DNA of 64,000 nucleotides, from contig NZ_JADPQF010000001.1 in assembly GCF_015687155.1 (NCBI RefSeq), positions 1,752,077-1,816,076 on the forward strand. Direction: 5' to 3'. The DNA comes from Aliikangiella sp. G2MR2-5. GTDB lineage: Bacteria; Pseudomonadota; Gammaproteobacteria; Enterobacterales; Kangiellaceae. Shown here one piece after another: positions 54,330 to 63,521 of the stretch (the stretch's first letter is position 1; each line of letters starts with the position of its first letter). Both the position numbers and the translations under genes were made by a program. Below the pieces are notes generated by a model that was given only the letters and a program-made list of their open reading frames with translations, did no database searches and was not told where the DNA came from.

Positions 54330-55847
54330 ATGACATTTAGATACGGTGTTGACCATCTAAATCTCGATATTGTCAATGGTATTGCCAATGGCAGCATCAA
54401 AGCAAAGCTTTGCGAACAGGCTCTAAAACAAATCAATAGGAGCCGGCAGAATGTTGAGGTTATGGCAAACTCAGACAAGGCCATCTACGGTATCAATACT
54501 GGTTTCGGTCCTCTCTGTGATACCCAGATTTCACCACAAGAAACTCATCTGCTTCAGAAAAACTTGTTGATAACACATGCTGTTGGGGTTGGTGAACCAA
54601 TCGCTAAAAGTATTTCAAAATTAATGCTGATCACTAAAGTGCATGCCTTAAGCCAGGGTTTTTCCGGCATTCGTCTTGAGGTTGTCGAGAGAATGTTAAA
54701 ATTCATAGAGCTTGACCTCATACCAGTTGTGCCTGAACAAGGCTCAGTGGGCGCATCAGGTGATTTAGCACCGCTATCTCATTTATTCCTTCCCTTGATT
54801 GGTGAGGGCGAATTTTGGCAAGGCCATGAACGAAAGCCAGCCACTAACGTATTAAAAGAGCACAATTTACAACCAATGGAACTGCATGCCAAAGAGGGCC
54901 TCGCTCTCATCAACGGCACTCAGTTTATACTGGCGCATGCAATTACGGCGCTAACCAAAATGAACTACTTGCTGGACCTGGCAGACCTGGCCGGAGCTAT
55001 GAGTATTGAAGGTATGCAAGGTAGCGGTTCGCCATTCAGAGCGGAACTCCACGAAACTCGCCCGTTTGCGGGGAATATTAAGGTCGCCACACGCATGCGG
55101 GAGTTCTTTAAAGACTCTCAAAATATGGCCGCACACACCGATTGCGACCGTGTCCAGGACCCCTACTCTTTACGATGTATTCCACAGGTCCACGGGGCGT
55201 CACGAAATGCTTTTGAACACTTAAAGGAACTGGCGGAAATCGAAATGAATTCGGTTACCGATAATCCGATCGTAATCAGTAATGAAGAGGCAATTTCAGG
55301 CGGTAGCTTCCACGGCCAACCATTAGCTATGGTGCTTGACTATGCGTCGATCGCGGCGGCAGAACTAGGCAATATATCTGATCGTCGCTGTTACCTCTTA
55401 TTGGAAGGACTACACGGTTTGCCTAGACTGTTGACCACTGCGGGTGGACTCAACTCTGGATTGATGATTCCACAATACGCTACTGCAGCGCTAGTAACCG
55501 AAAATAAGTCACTTTGCTTCCCACCATCGGCTGACAGTGTTCCAACCTCAATGGGTCAGGAAGACCATGTATCAATGGGTAGTATTTCGGGAAGAAAATT
55601 AAATCAAATTCTTGGTAATCTGGAAAAGATATTTGCTATTGAGCTGATGTATGCAGCTCAGGCAATTGATTTCAGGCGCCCTAATACCTGCTCAGACATT
55701 ATTGAACAGAACTTTAACTTGATTAGAAGTAAAGTAGCAAAACTGGAAGAAGATCGTCTTTTAAAACCAGACATCGACGCAATGGTTGAATTAGTTAAAG
55801 CACAAGCTTTCAATGTTAACCCCGATAAAGCCAGCTCAAGAAAATAG
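54330..55847 (+). CDS. hutH: Histidine ammonia-lyase
   Basis: A 505-residue enzyme converting L-histidine to urocanate and ammonia. The MIO prosthetic group forms from A142-S143-G144 in GSVGASGDLAPLSHL. YGINTGFGPL, NGTQFILAHAI, SVTDNPIV and GSFHGQPLAMVLDY are conserved. ATG 54330 is preceded by GAGG; a frame start 15 nt earlier has no better site. 10 nt before hutU. Confidence 0.95.
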   Translation: MTFRYGVDHLNLDIVNGIANGSIKAKLCEQALKQINRSRQNVEVMANSDKAIYGINTGFGPLCDTQISPQETHLLQKNLLITHAVGVGEPIAKSISKLMLITKVHALSQGFSGIRLEVVERMLKFIELDLIPVVPEQGSVGASGDLAPLSHLFLPLIGEGEFWQGHERKPATNVLKEHNLQPMELHAKEGLALINGTQFILAHAITALTKMNYLLDLADLAGAMSIEGMQGSGSPFRAELHETRPFAGNIKVATRMREFFKDSQNMAAHTDCDRVQDPYSLRCIPQVHGASRNAFEHLKELAEIEMNSVTDNPIVISNEEAISGGSFHGQPLAMVLDYASIAAAELGNISDRRCYLLLEGLHGLPRLLTTAGGLNSGLMIPQYATAALVTENKSLCFPPSADSVPTSMGQEDHVSMGSISGRKLNQILGNLEKIFAIELMYAAQAIDFRRPNTCSDIIEQNFNLIRSKVAKLEEDRLLKPDIDAMVELVKAQAFNVNPDKASSRK

Positions 55848-55857
55848 GGAGAGATAA

Positions 55858-57858
55858 ATGAATTTCCATCAACAAGTTAAGCAAGGTATCCCTGACGAGC
55901 TACCGCCAGCCAGGCCATATCCAGCGGATGCCAACCGTGCGCCTAAGCGAAAAGACATTCTGTCCAGCGAAGAAAAACAGCTCGCTGTAAGAAACGCACT
56001 GCGCTATTTTCCGGAAAAGTGGCATCAGGAACTCGCGCAAGAATTTGCCCGGGAGCTAAAGGATTTCGGTCGTATCTATATGTACCGTTTTAAGCCGAAC
56101 TATAACTTGAAAGCCCGTTCGATAGACGACTATCCCGCCAAATGTGAACAGGCAGCCGCGATTATGCTGATGATTGATAACAACCTTGATCCGGCTGTTG
56201 CTCAACATCCGGAGGAGCTAATCACCTATGGCGGAAACGGCGCAGTATTCCAGAACTGGGCACAATATCTGTTGACCATGAAGTATCTGAGCGAAATGGA
56301 AAGTGATCAGACATTGCATCTTTATTCAGGACATCCAATGGGTCTGTTCCCTTCTTCTGAAGATGCTCCTCGCGTAGTGGTTACCAACGGCATGATGATT
56401 CCGAATTACTCCAAACCAGACGACTGGGAAAGATTCAATGCTCTTGGTGTTACCCAGTACGGGCAAATGACTGCGGGCTCTTTTATGTACATAGGCCCTC
56501 AGGGTATCGTTCATGGAACCACCATTACGGTAATGAATGCATTTCGAAAAGTTTTGGAGAAGGGCCAAAGTCCAAAAGGCAAAATATTCCTGACCGCAGG
56601 TCTCGGCGGCATGAGTGGTGCTCAGCCCAAAGCAGGTAACATCGCCAACTGTATCACTGTATGTGCTGAAGTTAACCCAAAGGCCGCAACTAAACGTCAT
56701 CAGCAGGGCTGGGTCGATGAATTGATTGACGATATGGAGCAGTTGATTACACGCGTTAGAGAGGCACAGGCGAATGAAGAAGTGGTATCCATCGCATTTA
56801 TCGGTAACGTGGTCGACGTATGGGAAACTTTCTATGAAAAAGAAATTTTCGTCCACCTGGGATCTGATCAAACTTCATTACACAACCCCTGGTCAGGCGG
56901 TTACTACCCGGTCGACATCAGCTATGAAGAATCGAACCGACTGATTCGTGAAGAGCCCGAAGTATTTAAAGTCAAAGTTCAGGAGTCTCTCAGACGCCAC
57001 GCAGCTGCCGTTAATAGGCATACCGCAAGGGGTACTTACTTCTTCGACTACGGCAATGCCTTCTTGCTGGAAGCATCTCGCGCAGGTGGCGATGTGATGG
57101 CAGAAAATGGAGTCGACTTTAAGTATCCTTCTTATGTGCAGGATATTCTCGGCCCTATGTGTTTCGACTATGGCTTTGGTCCCTTCCGCTGGGTATGTAC
57201 ATCCGGTAACCCGGAAGATCTTGATAAGACAGACGCTATTGCCGCACAAGTCTTGAATAAAATCATGACCGAATCACCTGAAGAAATTCAACAGCAAATG
57301 CAGGACAATATAACCTGGATTAATGACGCTAAACAAAACAAGCTGGTGGTTGGCTCGCAAGCGCGAATTCTTTATGCCGATGCTCAAGGCAGAATGGAAA
57401 TCGCAAAAGCGTTTAACGATGCAATTAAACGTGGAGAAATTGGGCCTGTGGTTTTAGGAAGAGATCATCACGATGTAAGTGGCACCGACTCTCCTTTTCG
57501 CGAAACTTCGAATATATATGATGGTAGCCGCTTCACTGCCGATATGGCAATCCACAACGTTATCGGTGACAGCTTCCGGGGCGCTACCTGGGTTTCTATT
57601 CACAATGGAGGTGGCGTTGGCTGGGGCGAAGTTATCAATGGTGGTTTTGGTATGTTGCTCGATGGTAGTGAAAACGCTGAGCGCCGTCTCAAGTCCATGC
57701 TGTTGTTTGACGTTAACAATGGTATAGCTCGACGTAGCTGGGCACGAAATGAAGAAGCCAATTTTGCGATTAAACGCGAAATGGAAAGAACGCCTAGGCT
57801 CAAAGTGACTTTGGCTAATCTGGTAGACGATAACATATTAGAAAACCTGACATTCTAA
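55858..57858 (+). CDS. hutU: Urocanate hydratase, long form
   Basis: A 666-residue urocanase that turns urocanate into imidazolone propionate with tightly bound NAD+. MYRFKPNYNLKARSIDDYP, GGNGAVFQNWAQYLLT, YSGHPMGLFPS, FLTAGLGGMSGAQPKAGNI and GRDHHDVSGTDSPFRET are typical. Most proteobacterial HutU proteins have about 555-565 residues; the extra ~100 and the N-terminal layout point to the longer class found in eukaryotes and some bacteria. Third gene of hutC-hutH-hutU. Confidence 0.93.
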   Translation: MNFHQQVKQGIPDELPPARPYPADANRAPKRKDILSSEEKQLAVRNALRYFPEKWHQELAQEFARELKDFGRIYMYRFKPNYNLKARSIDDYPAKCEQAAAIMLMIDNNLDPAVAQHPEELITYGGNGAVFQNWAQYLLTMKYLSEMESDQTLHLYSGHPMGLFPSSEDAPRVVVTNGMMIPNYSKPDDWERFNALGVTQYGQMTAGSFMYIGPQGIVHGTTITVMNAFRKVLEKGQSPKGKIFLTAGLGGMSGAQPKAGNIANCITVCAEVNPKAATKRHQQGWVDELIDDMEQLITRVREAQANEEVVSIAFIGNVVDVWETFYEKEIFVHLGSDQTSLHNPWSGGYYPVDISYEESNRLIREEPEVFKVKVQESLRRHAAAVNRHTARGTYFFDYGNAFLLEASRAGGDVMAENGVDFKYPSYVQDILGPMCFDYGFGPFRWVCTSGNPEDLDKTDAIAAQVLNKIMTESPEEIQQQMQDNITWINDAKQNKLVVGSQARILYADAQGRMEIAKAFNDAIKRGEIGPVVLGRDHHDVSGTDSPFRETSNIYDGSRFTADMAIHNVIGDSFRGATWVSIHNGGGVGWGEVINGGFGMLLDGSENAERRLKSMLLFDVNNGIARRSWARNEEANFAIKREMERTPRLKVTLANLVDDNILENLTF

Positions 57859-57873
57859 TACTTTACCAAAAGA

Positions 57874-57900
57874 AACAAAGGGCGATAAAGGCCCTTTGTT
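57874..57900. terminator. Bidirectional terminator between hutU and lysA
   Basis: Perfect 10-bp stem (AACAAAGGGC / GCCCTTTGTT), 7-nt loop, between the convergent hutU and lysA genes. Confidence 0.75.
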
Positions 57901-57917
57901 GCTTAACCTAAAACAGA

Positions 57918-59066
57918 TCAATTCGTATAAAGCGGCTCATTTTGATCTCTCAAGTTATAACGAGATGTCATTACTTCTCCGTAAGCGCCAGCACTGCGTA
58001 GTGCGATTAAATCTCCCCTTTTAGTCTCAGGCAACTTAACCGCTTTACCAAAACAATCTGTAGATTCACAAATGGGTCCTACTACATCGTAAACAGCTTC
58101 TTCTCCGCTTGATGTAAGATTATCTATTTGATGATAGCTCTGATAAAGTGCGGGTCTCATTAGCTCTGTCATGCCTGCATCAACAATTGCAAAACTGGTA
58201 TTCAAGCCTTTTTTTATAAATACAACTCTTGAAATCAAACTACCGCACTGGCCAACAATCGATCTTCCTAACTCGAAATGTACTTTCTGATTCGCTTTTC
58301 TCTCTAAAAACTCTGAGAAAATCGTAAAATAGGTTTTAAAATCTGGTATTGAATTCTTGTCGGGAGAATTGTAGTCGATCCCCAGGCCTCCCCCCAGATT
58401 AAGGTGTTCAATTTGAACACCGTTGTCAGCAAACCAGTTTTGAATTTCGTTGACTCTCAAACAAAGCCCTTTAAATACTTTCATATCAGTTATTTGTGAA
58501 CCGATGTGAAAGTGTAATCCGGTGAGTTTTACATTAGAAAACTCAGGTAGTCTCAAAATAAATTCAGGTAAGTCGATCTGGTTAATCCCGAATTTGTTTT
58601 CATCCAGTCCGGTAGTAATGTACTTATGAGTTTTGGCATCTACATTCGGATTTATCCGAAGGGCTATCTCCGCAACTTTGTCTTGAGCCAATGCCAGTTG
58701 ATTCAACACTTCAACTTCCTGAATTGACTCGCAATTAAATGCTTTGATATTTAACTCAAGTGCCAGATTAATTTCTTTATCGGTTTTGCCGACCCCGGCA
58801 AACAAAATACTGTCAACCGGAAAGCCCATTTCAGCCGCCAATTTAACTTCATTCCCGCTAACACAATCTGCACCAAACCCAGCGTCTCTAAGCTCCTGAA
58901 GAATCCTTTCATTGCTGTTAGCTTTTACCGCATAATGAATATCAAAATCGAACTGCTTTGCTAAACTTTTTACACTATCGATAGTTCCTTTTAAAAGCGT
59001 TAAATCATAGTGGTAAAAAGGTGTTTCTCTCTGTTGAAACAACTCAACTGCACTGTTGCTAATCAT
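57918..59066 (-). CDS. lysA: Diaminopimelate decarboxylase
   Basis: A 382-residue fold-type III PLP decarboxylase giving lysine from meso-DAP. PLP lysine in HYAVKANSN, HIGSQITD, GGGLGIDY, ELGRSIVGQCG and GPICESTDCFGK (catalytic Cys region) are all present. It is shorter than the usual ~415 residues, mainly at the N-terminus and a loop. The ATG overlaps the stop of the aspartokinase gene by 4 nt. Third gene of an asd-lysC-lysA operon. Confidence 0.93.
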   Translation of the reverse strand: MISNSAVELFQQRETPFYHYDLTLLKGTIDSVKSLAKQFDFDIHYAVKANSNERILQELRDAGFGADCVSGNEVKLAAEMGFPVDSILFAGVGKTDKEINLALELNIKAFNCESIQEVEVLNQLALAQDKVAEIALRINPNVDAKTHKYITTGLDENKFGINQIDLPEFILRLPEFSNVKLTGLHFHIGSQITDMKVFKGLCLRVNEIQNWFADNGVQIEHLNLGGGLGIDYNSPDKNSIPDFKTYFTIFSEFLERKANQKVHFELGRSIVGQCGSLISRVVFIKKGLNTSFAIVDAGMTELMRPALYQSYHQIDNLTSSGEEAVYDVVGPICESTDCFGKAVKLPETKRGDLIALRSAGAYGEVMTSRYNLRDQNEPLYTN

Positions 59067-60376
59067 GAGAACACCCCTTCATGAAGAGCTTTTAACGCTT
59101 CGACCTTGAGCTCTTCCGATACTAGCAAGGTTATGTTATGGGCACTACCACCATAAGAAATCATTCTTAGCGGGATATTCCGTAAAGAGCTAATCACTCT
59201 AGCCGCTACCCCCGAGCTCTCCACTAAAAACTCTCCGACAACACAGATAATTGATAGATTTCTATCAACTTCCACTTGCCCAAACTCATTTAGCGTTTTA
59301 ACAATTGGCTCCAAGTAGGTAGTATCATCAATGGTCACAGAGACCGCTACTTCGGAGGTTGTGATTACATCAATAGATGTATGGTAAAGTTCGAAAACTT
59401 CAAACACCCTGCGCAAAAAGCCTGGTGCCTGTAACATTTCAGAAGATCGGATTTTTATCGCTGTAATTCCGCTTTTTGCAGCAACAGCTTTAATTTGAGA
59501 ACTAACTGACTGGTGAGAAATCAAAGTTCCAACGGCTTCAGGCTCTAAAGTGTTCAATAATCTTACCGGGATATTCTTTTTTCTAGCCGGCTTAATACTA
59601 CTTGGATGTAAGATTTTAGCGCCAAAATAAGCCAGCTCAGCAGCCTCATCAAAGGACAATTCTCGAATTGGATGTGTATTTTCAATATATCGAGGATCGT
59701 TATTATGCATACCATCGATATCCGTCCAGATCTGAACTTCCTCGCAGTCGATTGCAGCAGCAAATAATGATGCTGAATAATCACTTCCTCCACGCTTAAG
59801 GTTTGAAATCTCACCGAAAGCATTTCGACAAATAAAACCTTGAGCGACAAATATTTCGACATCAGGAGTTTCAGAAATTAACTGACTGAGTTTTTCGGAA
59901 AGATACTTCTCATCCGGTGCGCTGTCTCTGCTCAATCTCAAAAAATCTAGCGATGATAACAACCGTGAAGACTTGCCTTGCTCTTGTAGCAACAGTTGAA
60001 ACAACTCAGTTGAAATAATCTCGCCTTTTGCCAGGACGTGAAATTCTGTTGAAGGCGTTGCTGGCGATAGCGCTAACTCATTAATGTCATTTAGTTGCGA
60101 TTCAACGAATGATTCAGCGAGCTCCTTATTTTCACTGTCGTTGTAAAGCGCTTCGATATAGCGCTTATAATGATTACGAAGCACATCTACAACTTCGTAT
60201 GCTTTTGTCGATTCAGCGTGTTTAATAAATTCGGCTATCTTAACCAGCGAATCAGTTGTTCCTGCAACTGCCGATAGAACAACAAGAACTCTTCCTTGTT
60301 GGGAAACAATATTAGATACGTTATTCATTCGCGAAGCATCGCCTAACGACGTACCGCCAAACTTTAAAACTTTCAT
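59063..60376 (-). CDS. lysC: Aspartate kinase (monofunctional, ACT domains)
   Basis: A 437-residue aspartokinase. Kinase domain starts with MKVLKFGGTSLGDASRM (KFGGTS), then GGSDYSASLFAAAIDCEEVQ; two ACT domains follow (ITAIKIRSSEMLQAPGFLRR, and the IICVVGEFLVE region), the sites for feedback by lysine or threonine. The frame is open 36 codons upstream, but ATG 60376, with AGGA 7 nt upstream and the invariant KFGG start, is used. It overlaps lysA by 4 nt. Confidence 0.93.
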   Translation of the reverse strand: MKVLKFGGTSLGDASRMNNVSNIVSQQGRVLVVLSAVAGTTDSLVKIAEFIKHAESTKAYEVVDVLRNHYKRYIEALYNDSENKELAESFVESQLNDINELALSPATPSTEFHVLAKGEIISTELFQLLLQEQGKSSRLLSSLDFLRLSRDSAPDEKYLSEKLSQLISETPDVEIFVAQGFICRNAFGEISNLKRGGSDYSASLFAAAIDCEEVQIWTDIDGMHNNDPRYIENTHPIRELSFDEAAELAYFGAKILHPSSIKPARKKNIPVRLLNTLEPEAVGTLISHQSVSSQIKAVAAKSGITAIKIRSSEMLQAPGFLRRVFEVFELYHTSIDVITTSEVAVSVTIDDTTYLEPIVKTLNEFGQVEVDRNLSIICVVGEFLVESSGVAARVISSLRNIPLRMISYGGSAHNITLLVSEELKVEALKALHEGVFS

Positions 60377-60402
60377 TTCAATATCCTGACTTATTCGTTT
60401 GA

Positions 60403-61410
60403 CTACTCGCCACTTACTAGCAACTCTGCTATTTGCACCGCATTTAACGCTGCACCTTTCCATAGCTGGTCGGCAACACACCAAAGAGCTAAACCATTAT
60501 CGCAGGAAATATCTTCGCGAATTCTTCCCACATAAGTTTTCATAGTTTCGCTTACTTCTATCGGTGTCGGATATCCGCCATTTTCACGACTATCTATGAC
60601 CTCCAGGTCTTGTGCGGCATCGAAAAGTTCACGAGCTTTAGCTTCACCTACGAATGATTCGGTTTCGATATTGATTGCTTCAGAATGAGCTCTTATAACA
60701 GGGACTCTGACGCAGTTAGCGCTGATCTTAATTTGATCGTCACCCATAATTTTCCAGGTCTCATTAACCATTTTCATCTCTTCTTTGGTATAACCATTTT
60801 CCTGGAAAACATCGATATGCGGAATGACATTAAACGCGATCTGCTTGGTGAACTGCTCCACCTTGACTGTGGAGCCATCTAATACAGCTTTTAATTGTTC
60901 GTTTAATTCATTTATTGCATCTTGTCCGGCTCCGGAAACAGCCTGATAAGTAGATACAACTATACGCTTGATACGAGAATACTGATGTATAGGGTTAAGT
61001 GCCACGACCATTTGGATGGTTGAACAATTTGGATTTGCAATGATTCCCTTGTGACTAAAAGCGTCTTTTGGATTTACTTCAGGGACAACCAGAGGTACGT
61101 TATCGTCTAACCTGAATGCGCTACTATTGTCGATGACAACAGCTCCGGCTTGCGCTGCTTTTGGCGCAAACTCCTTTGCATGATCGCCAGAAGTCGCAAA
61201 GAAGACAAAATCCTGTCCTTCAAATTTTTCTACAGAAAACTCTTCGATGGTTATATTACCAAACTCAGATTCAATGGTCTTACCAGCAGATCGTTTGGAA
61301 GCTAACAAAGTCAATTGTTTAACCGGAAATTTTCGCATTTCCAGAATTCTTACCAGCTCCTGTCCTACAGCTCCAGAAGCACCCACGATCGCTACATTAA
61401 AGTCTGACAT
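60403..61410 (-). CDS. asd: Aspartate-semialdehyde dehydrogenase
   Basis: A 335-residue enzyme reducing aspartyl phosphate to the semialdehyde. N-terminal NADP motif VGASGAVGQEL, catalytic C129 in NPNCST, QAVSGAG and GRIREDI. The gene precedes lysC by 26 nt, so asd-lysC-lysA gives the first two and the last steps from aspartate to lysine in one transcript; the dap genes lie elsewhere. Confidence 0.95.
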   Translation of the reverse strand: MSDFNVAIVGASGAVGQELVRILEMRKFPVKQLTLLASKRSAGKTIESEFGNITIEEFSVEKFEGQDFVFFATSGDHAKEFAPKAAQAGAVVIDNSSAFRLDDNVPLVVPEVNPKDAFSHKGIIANPNCSTIQMVVALNPIHQYSRIKRIVVSTYQAVSGAGQDAINELNEQLKAVLDGSTVKVEQFTKQIAFNVIPHIDVFQENGYTKEEMKMVNETWKIMGDDQIKISANCVRVPVIRAHSEAINIETESFVGEAKARELFDAAQDLEVIDSRENGGYPTPIEVSETMKTYVGRIREDISCDNGLALWCVADQLWKGAALNAVQIAELLVSGE

Positions 61411-61906
61411 TTTTAATAAAGCCTCTGTTTATTAAAGAAAATTTTTAAATAAAAGTATACCACCCAATAACGCATGAAACTTGTTTTAGCCTCATGATAT
61501 TGAGTAATTTTGTATCGTTCGATATTTTTCGAGCGGCAAGGATATATCAAGTCAGTCTTTAATAACGCATAATTTTTGGTTATGCATGAGTTATTGAATG
61601 CATACTTTATAACCAAATGTTATTTTCTACAGGTTGACGGCTTAGAACTTCGAGTGATATAAACTAACCACACGAGGGAAATTTTCCTTCTTAGAAGATT
61701 TTTGTTTCTGGTAATTGTGCTAGTCAGCTACCTAAAGGTTTGTAGTATGCACACCGGTTGGAGAGTCGATAGAGGCTTTTTCGAACCTATATAGACAATA
61801 ATAACTACCAGGAATAAATAGTTAAATTACACAGAAAGTAAATACAAGTGAGACTAACTCAGATTGAAATGATTCAGTCTGTTATTAACGAAGATATCAG
61901 GTAACT
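61411..61906. other. Intergenic region upstream of asd
   Basis: About 500 bp. It should hold the asd-lysC-lysA promoter on the minus strand. I looked for a lysine riboswitch and found no recognisable one. A 6-bp hairpin (GCATAA/TTATGC) is around 61566-61584. Nothing else seen. Confidence 0.4.
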
Positions 61907-62050
61907 ATGAAACTTAACCATTGCACATACACCTATACCAACGCAATCGCGCGCTTTATTAAGCCTGTGATTGTGCGTGCATGTGTGTGGTTCCCTATGT
62001 CTAAACACATGCTCTTTATTAAGAAACATAGGGAAAGAGTGGTGACTTGA
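61907..62050 (+). CDS. Possible 47-residue protein in front of the CysB-like gene
   Basis: An open frame of 47 codons starting MKLNHCTYTYTNAIARFIKP with AGGTAACT before the ATG. The product is basic and contains short hydrophobic pieces (VIVRACVWFP). No family recognised. It is followed by a strong terminator, so this is a short transcript; it may encode a small protein or be a non-coding RNA. Confidence 0.35.
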   Translation: MKLNHCTYTYTNAIARFIKPVIVRACVWFPMSKHMLFIKKHRERVVT

Positions 62051-62077
62051 TGATTTAACAAGCAATAGAATCCTTAA

Positions 62078-62114
62078 AACGCCACTCAGCCAAAAGCTCA
62101 GTGGCGTTTTTTTT
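62078..62114 (+). terminator. Strong Rho-independent terminator
   Basis: Stem AACGCCACT / AGTGGCGTT (9 bp), one C-C mismatch, inner AGC/GCT, loop CAAAA, then eight T. It lies directly upstream of the CysB-like gene. Confidence 0.9.
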
Positions 62115-62158
62115 ACTTTTTTAATTTTAACAATCGAAACTACAGAAGGAAAACTACT

Positions 62159-62470
62159 ATGAAATTGCAACAACTGAGGTTCATCCTCGCAATAGCCGAA
62201 AGCGGACTGAACATCACACAAGCTTCTGAAAAGCTATACACTTCTCAACCAGGGGTAAGCAAGCAACTTCGTCTTTTGGAAGACGAACTTGGAATTCAGA
62301 TCTTTGCCCGTAATGGTAAAAACCTCGTAGGAGTTACCGATGAAGGCCGTGTCATTCTGGAAAAAGCGAGTGCAGTAATGAGTCAAATAAATCAGATTAA
62401 AGCTTTCTCTAATGAAATGAATCCAAACCGTCGTCCATTAACGATTCAATCATTTTCTGTTGCGGCTTAA
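62159..62470 (+). CDS. CysB-like LysR regulator reduced to its DNA-binding domain and linker
   Basis: A 103-residue protein. Residues 1-60 match the CysB/Cbl winged helix (MKLQQLRFILAIAESGLNIT, then YTSQPGVSKQLRLLEDELGI and FARNGK), followed by the linker helix with VILEKASAVMSQINQIKAFS. The ~220-residue effector domain is absent; the frame ends at TAA and no continuation is visible downstream. CysB controls sulfur assimilation; a free HTH-linker could bind cysB-type sites without responding to acetylserine. It is not a frameshift that I can see. Confidence 0.8.
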   Translation: MKLQQLRFILAIAESGLNITQASEKLYTSQPGVSKQLRLLEDELGIQIFARNGKNLVGVTDEGRVILEKASAVMSQINQIKAFSNEMNPNRRPLTIQSFSVAA

Positions 62471-62492
62471 TATATGATTGTGAGCAAAATAC

Positions 62493-62539
62493 AGGTTTAC
62501 TCTGTGTAGTATCTTTGACAAACACTGCAGAGTAAACCT
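62493..62539. repeat. 12-bp inverted repeat between CysB-like and SprT-like genes
   Basis: AGGTTTACTCTG and CAGAGTAAACCT form a perfect inverted repeat with a 23-nt spacer, between convergent genes. Little T run follows; it may be a weak terminator or an operator. Confidence 0.6.
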
Positions 62540-62587
62540 TGTAATGAACCTCGACTCAATTGTTCGTTTGTCACTTAATAATTGATA

Positions 62588-63124
62588 CTATTGAAAAAAA
62601 GTCAGCTCATTAAATGATTTCAGTTCTTTTTTGTAAAGAGAATAATCTTCATTGGAGAGATAATATAATGAGCCTAGGGTTTCAGGTTTTCCTTTCAAAT
62701 GGAAGTTTCTTATATTTTTTCGACGACGATATCTTCTGGCAATCAGTTTGAGTGTTTTCGTTTTTGAACAAACACTTACCAATAGCCAAGGTGCTTCAGG
62801 TATATCGAACAATCCCGTAGCCTTTGGAGTCGCCCCTATTAATTTTGCGATAGTTTTCCAATTTGGACCATGTGAAATATCTTTATTTAATTCGTAATTA
62901 ATAGCATGCGCTATTTCATGTAATATCGTATCTTTGACGATCAAGAAGCTATTGTGCTCAATGTGATGACGGCTTATCGTGATTTCTTTTACTACCGGCT
63001 TACATGCCCCAGCTCTTCTCTTCGCACTATCGAGCTTTATACGCCAATCTTTTAAAAATGGATAATCTTTACCAAGGTTATCAATCAAACCTTTAGCAAG
63101 TTCTATCGCTTCGAAATAACTCAT
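62588..63124 (-). CDS. SprT-like zinc metalloprotease-fold protein
   Basis: A 178-residue protein. LHEIAHAINYELNKDISHGP supplies HEIAH plus the third ligand His of HGPNW, as in SprT/SPRTN-type domains. A basic C-terminal tail (RRYRRRKNIRN) could bind nucleic acid. Immediately downstream of the GIY-YIG gene: the ATG starts directly after that gene's stop. Confidence 0.85.
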   Translation of the reverse strand: MSYFEAIELAKGLIDNLGKDYPFLKDWRIKLDSAKRRAGACKPVVKEITISRHHIEHNSFLIVKDTILHEIAHAINYELNKDISHGPNWKTIAKLIGATPKATGLFDIPEAPWLLVSVCSKTKTLKLIARRYRRRKNIRNFHLKGKPETLGSLYYLSNEDYSLYKKELKSFNELTFFQ

Positions 63125-63415
63125 TTAATAAATATCCAACTTAACTGAACTAGTAAGATTGTTACCTGCATTTGTTAACAATAACTTATCTCTTTTCGTT
63201 AGCTTTTTTATTCTATATTCTTCACGTTGTGATTCTGAGCGACCTGGAAATTCTGCCAAATATAGCAAAACTTTGGGCTTTCTTCCCCGAAAATACTTTG
63301 CTCCTTTTGTTCCGCTATTGTGCTCCTTCCATCTGCGTTTTATGTCAGTTGTTACCCCTGTGTAAAGAGAGTCGTCACTTGCTTTTATGATGTACACATA
63401 CCAGTTATTTGCCAT
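63125..63415 (-). CDS. GIY-YIG endonuclease-like protein (UPF0213)
   Basis: A 96-residue single GIY-YIG domain: NWYVYIIKASDDSLYTGVTT (Y-V-Y and Y-T-G), DIKRRWKEH and the Lys/Arg-rich EEYRIKKLTKRDK. Typical of small UPF0213 proteins (YhbQ-like). ATG 63415 is used; a TTG 27 nt upstream is less likely. It is co-transcribed with the SprT-like gene. Confidence 0.85.
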   Translation of the reverse strand: MANNWYVYIIKASDDSLYTGVTTDIKRRWKEHNSGTKGAKYFRGRKPKVLLYLAEFPGRSESQREEYRIKKLTKRDKLLLTNAGNNLTSSVKLDIY

Positions 63416-63521
63416 TTGAGCGTTATATCCCGAGATAATCAAAGGGAAAAAGACCAGCCCATAGTATTTCGGATGAGGGCTCGATATAATTAGTGCTGAA
63501 GTTAAACAACTGGACTTTAAA

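Noticed and set aside
61411..61906. Lysine or c-di-GMP riboswitch upstream of asd or the CysB-like gene
   Set aside because: Short look-alike strings only (e.g. AACCATTGCAC at about 61915); the rest of the consensus is missing.
61874..62221. 115-codon minus-strand frame opposite the terminator and CysB-like gene
   Set aside because: It runs through the terminator and antisense to a clear HTH gene.
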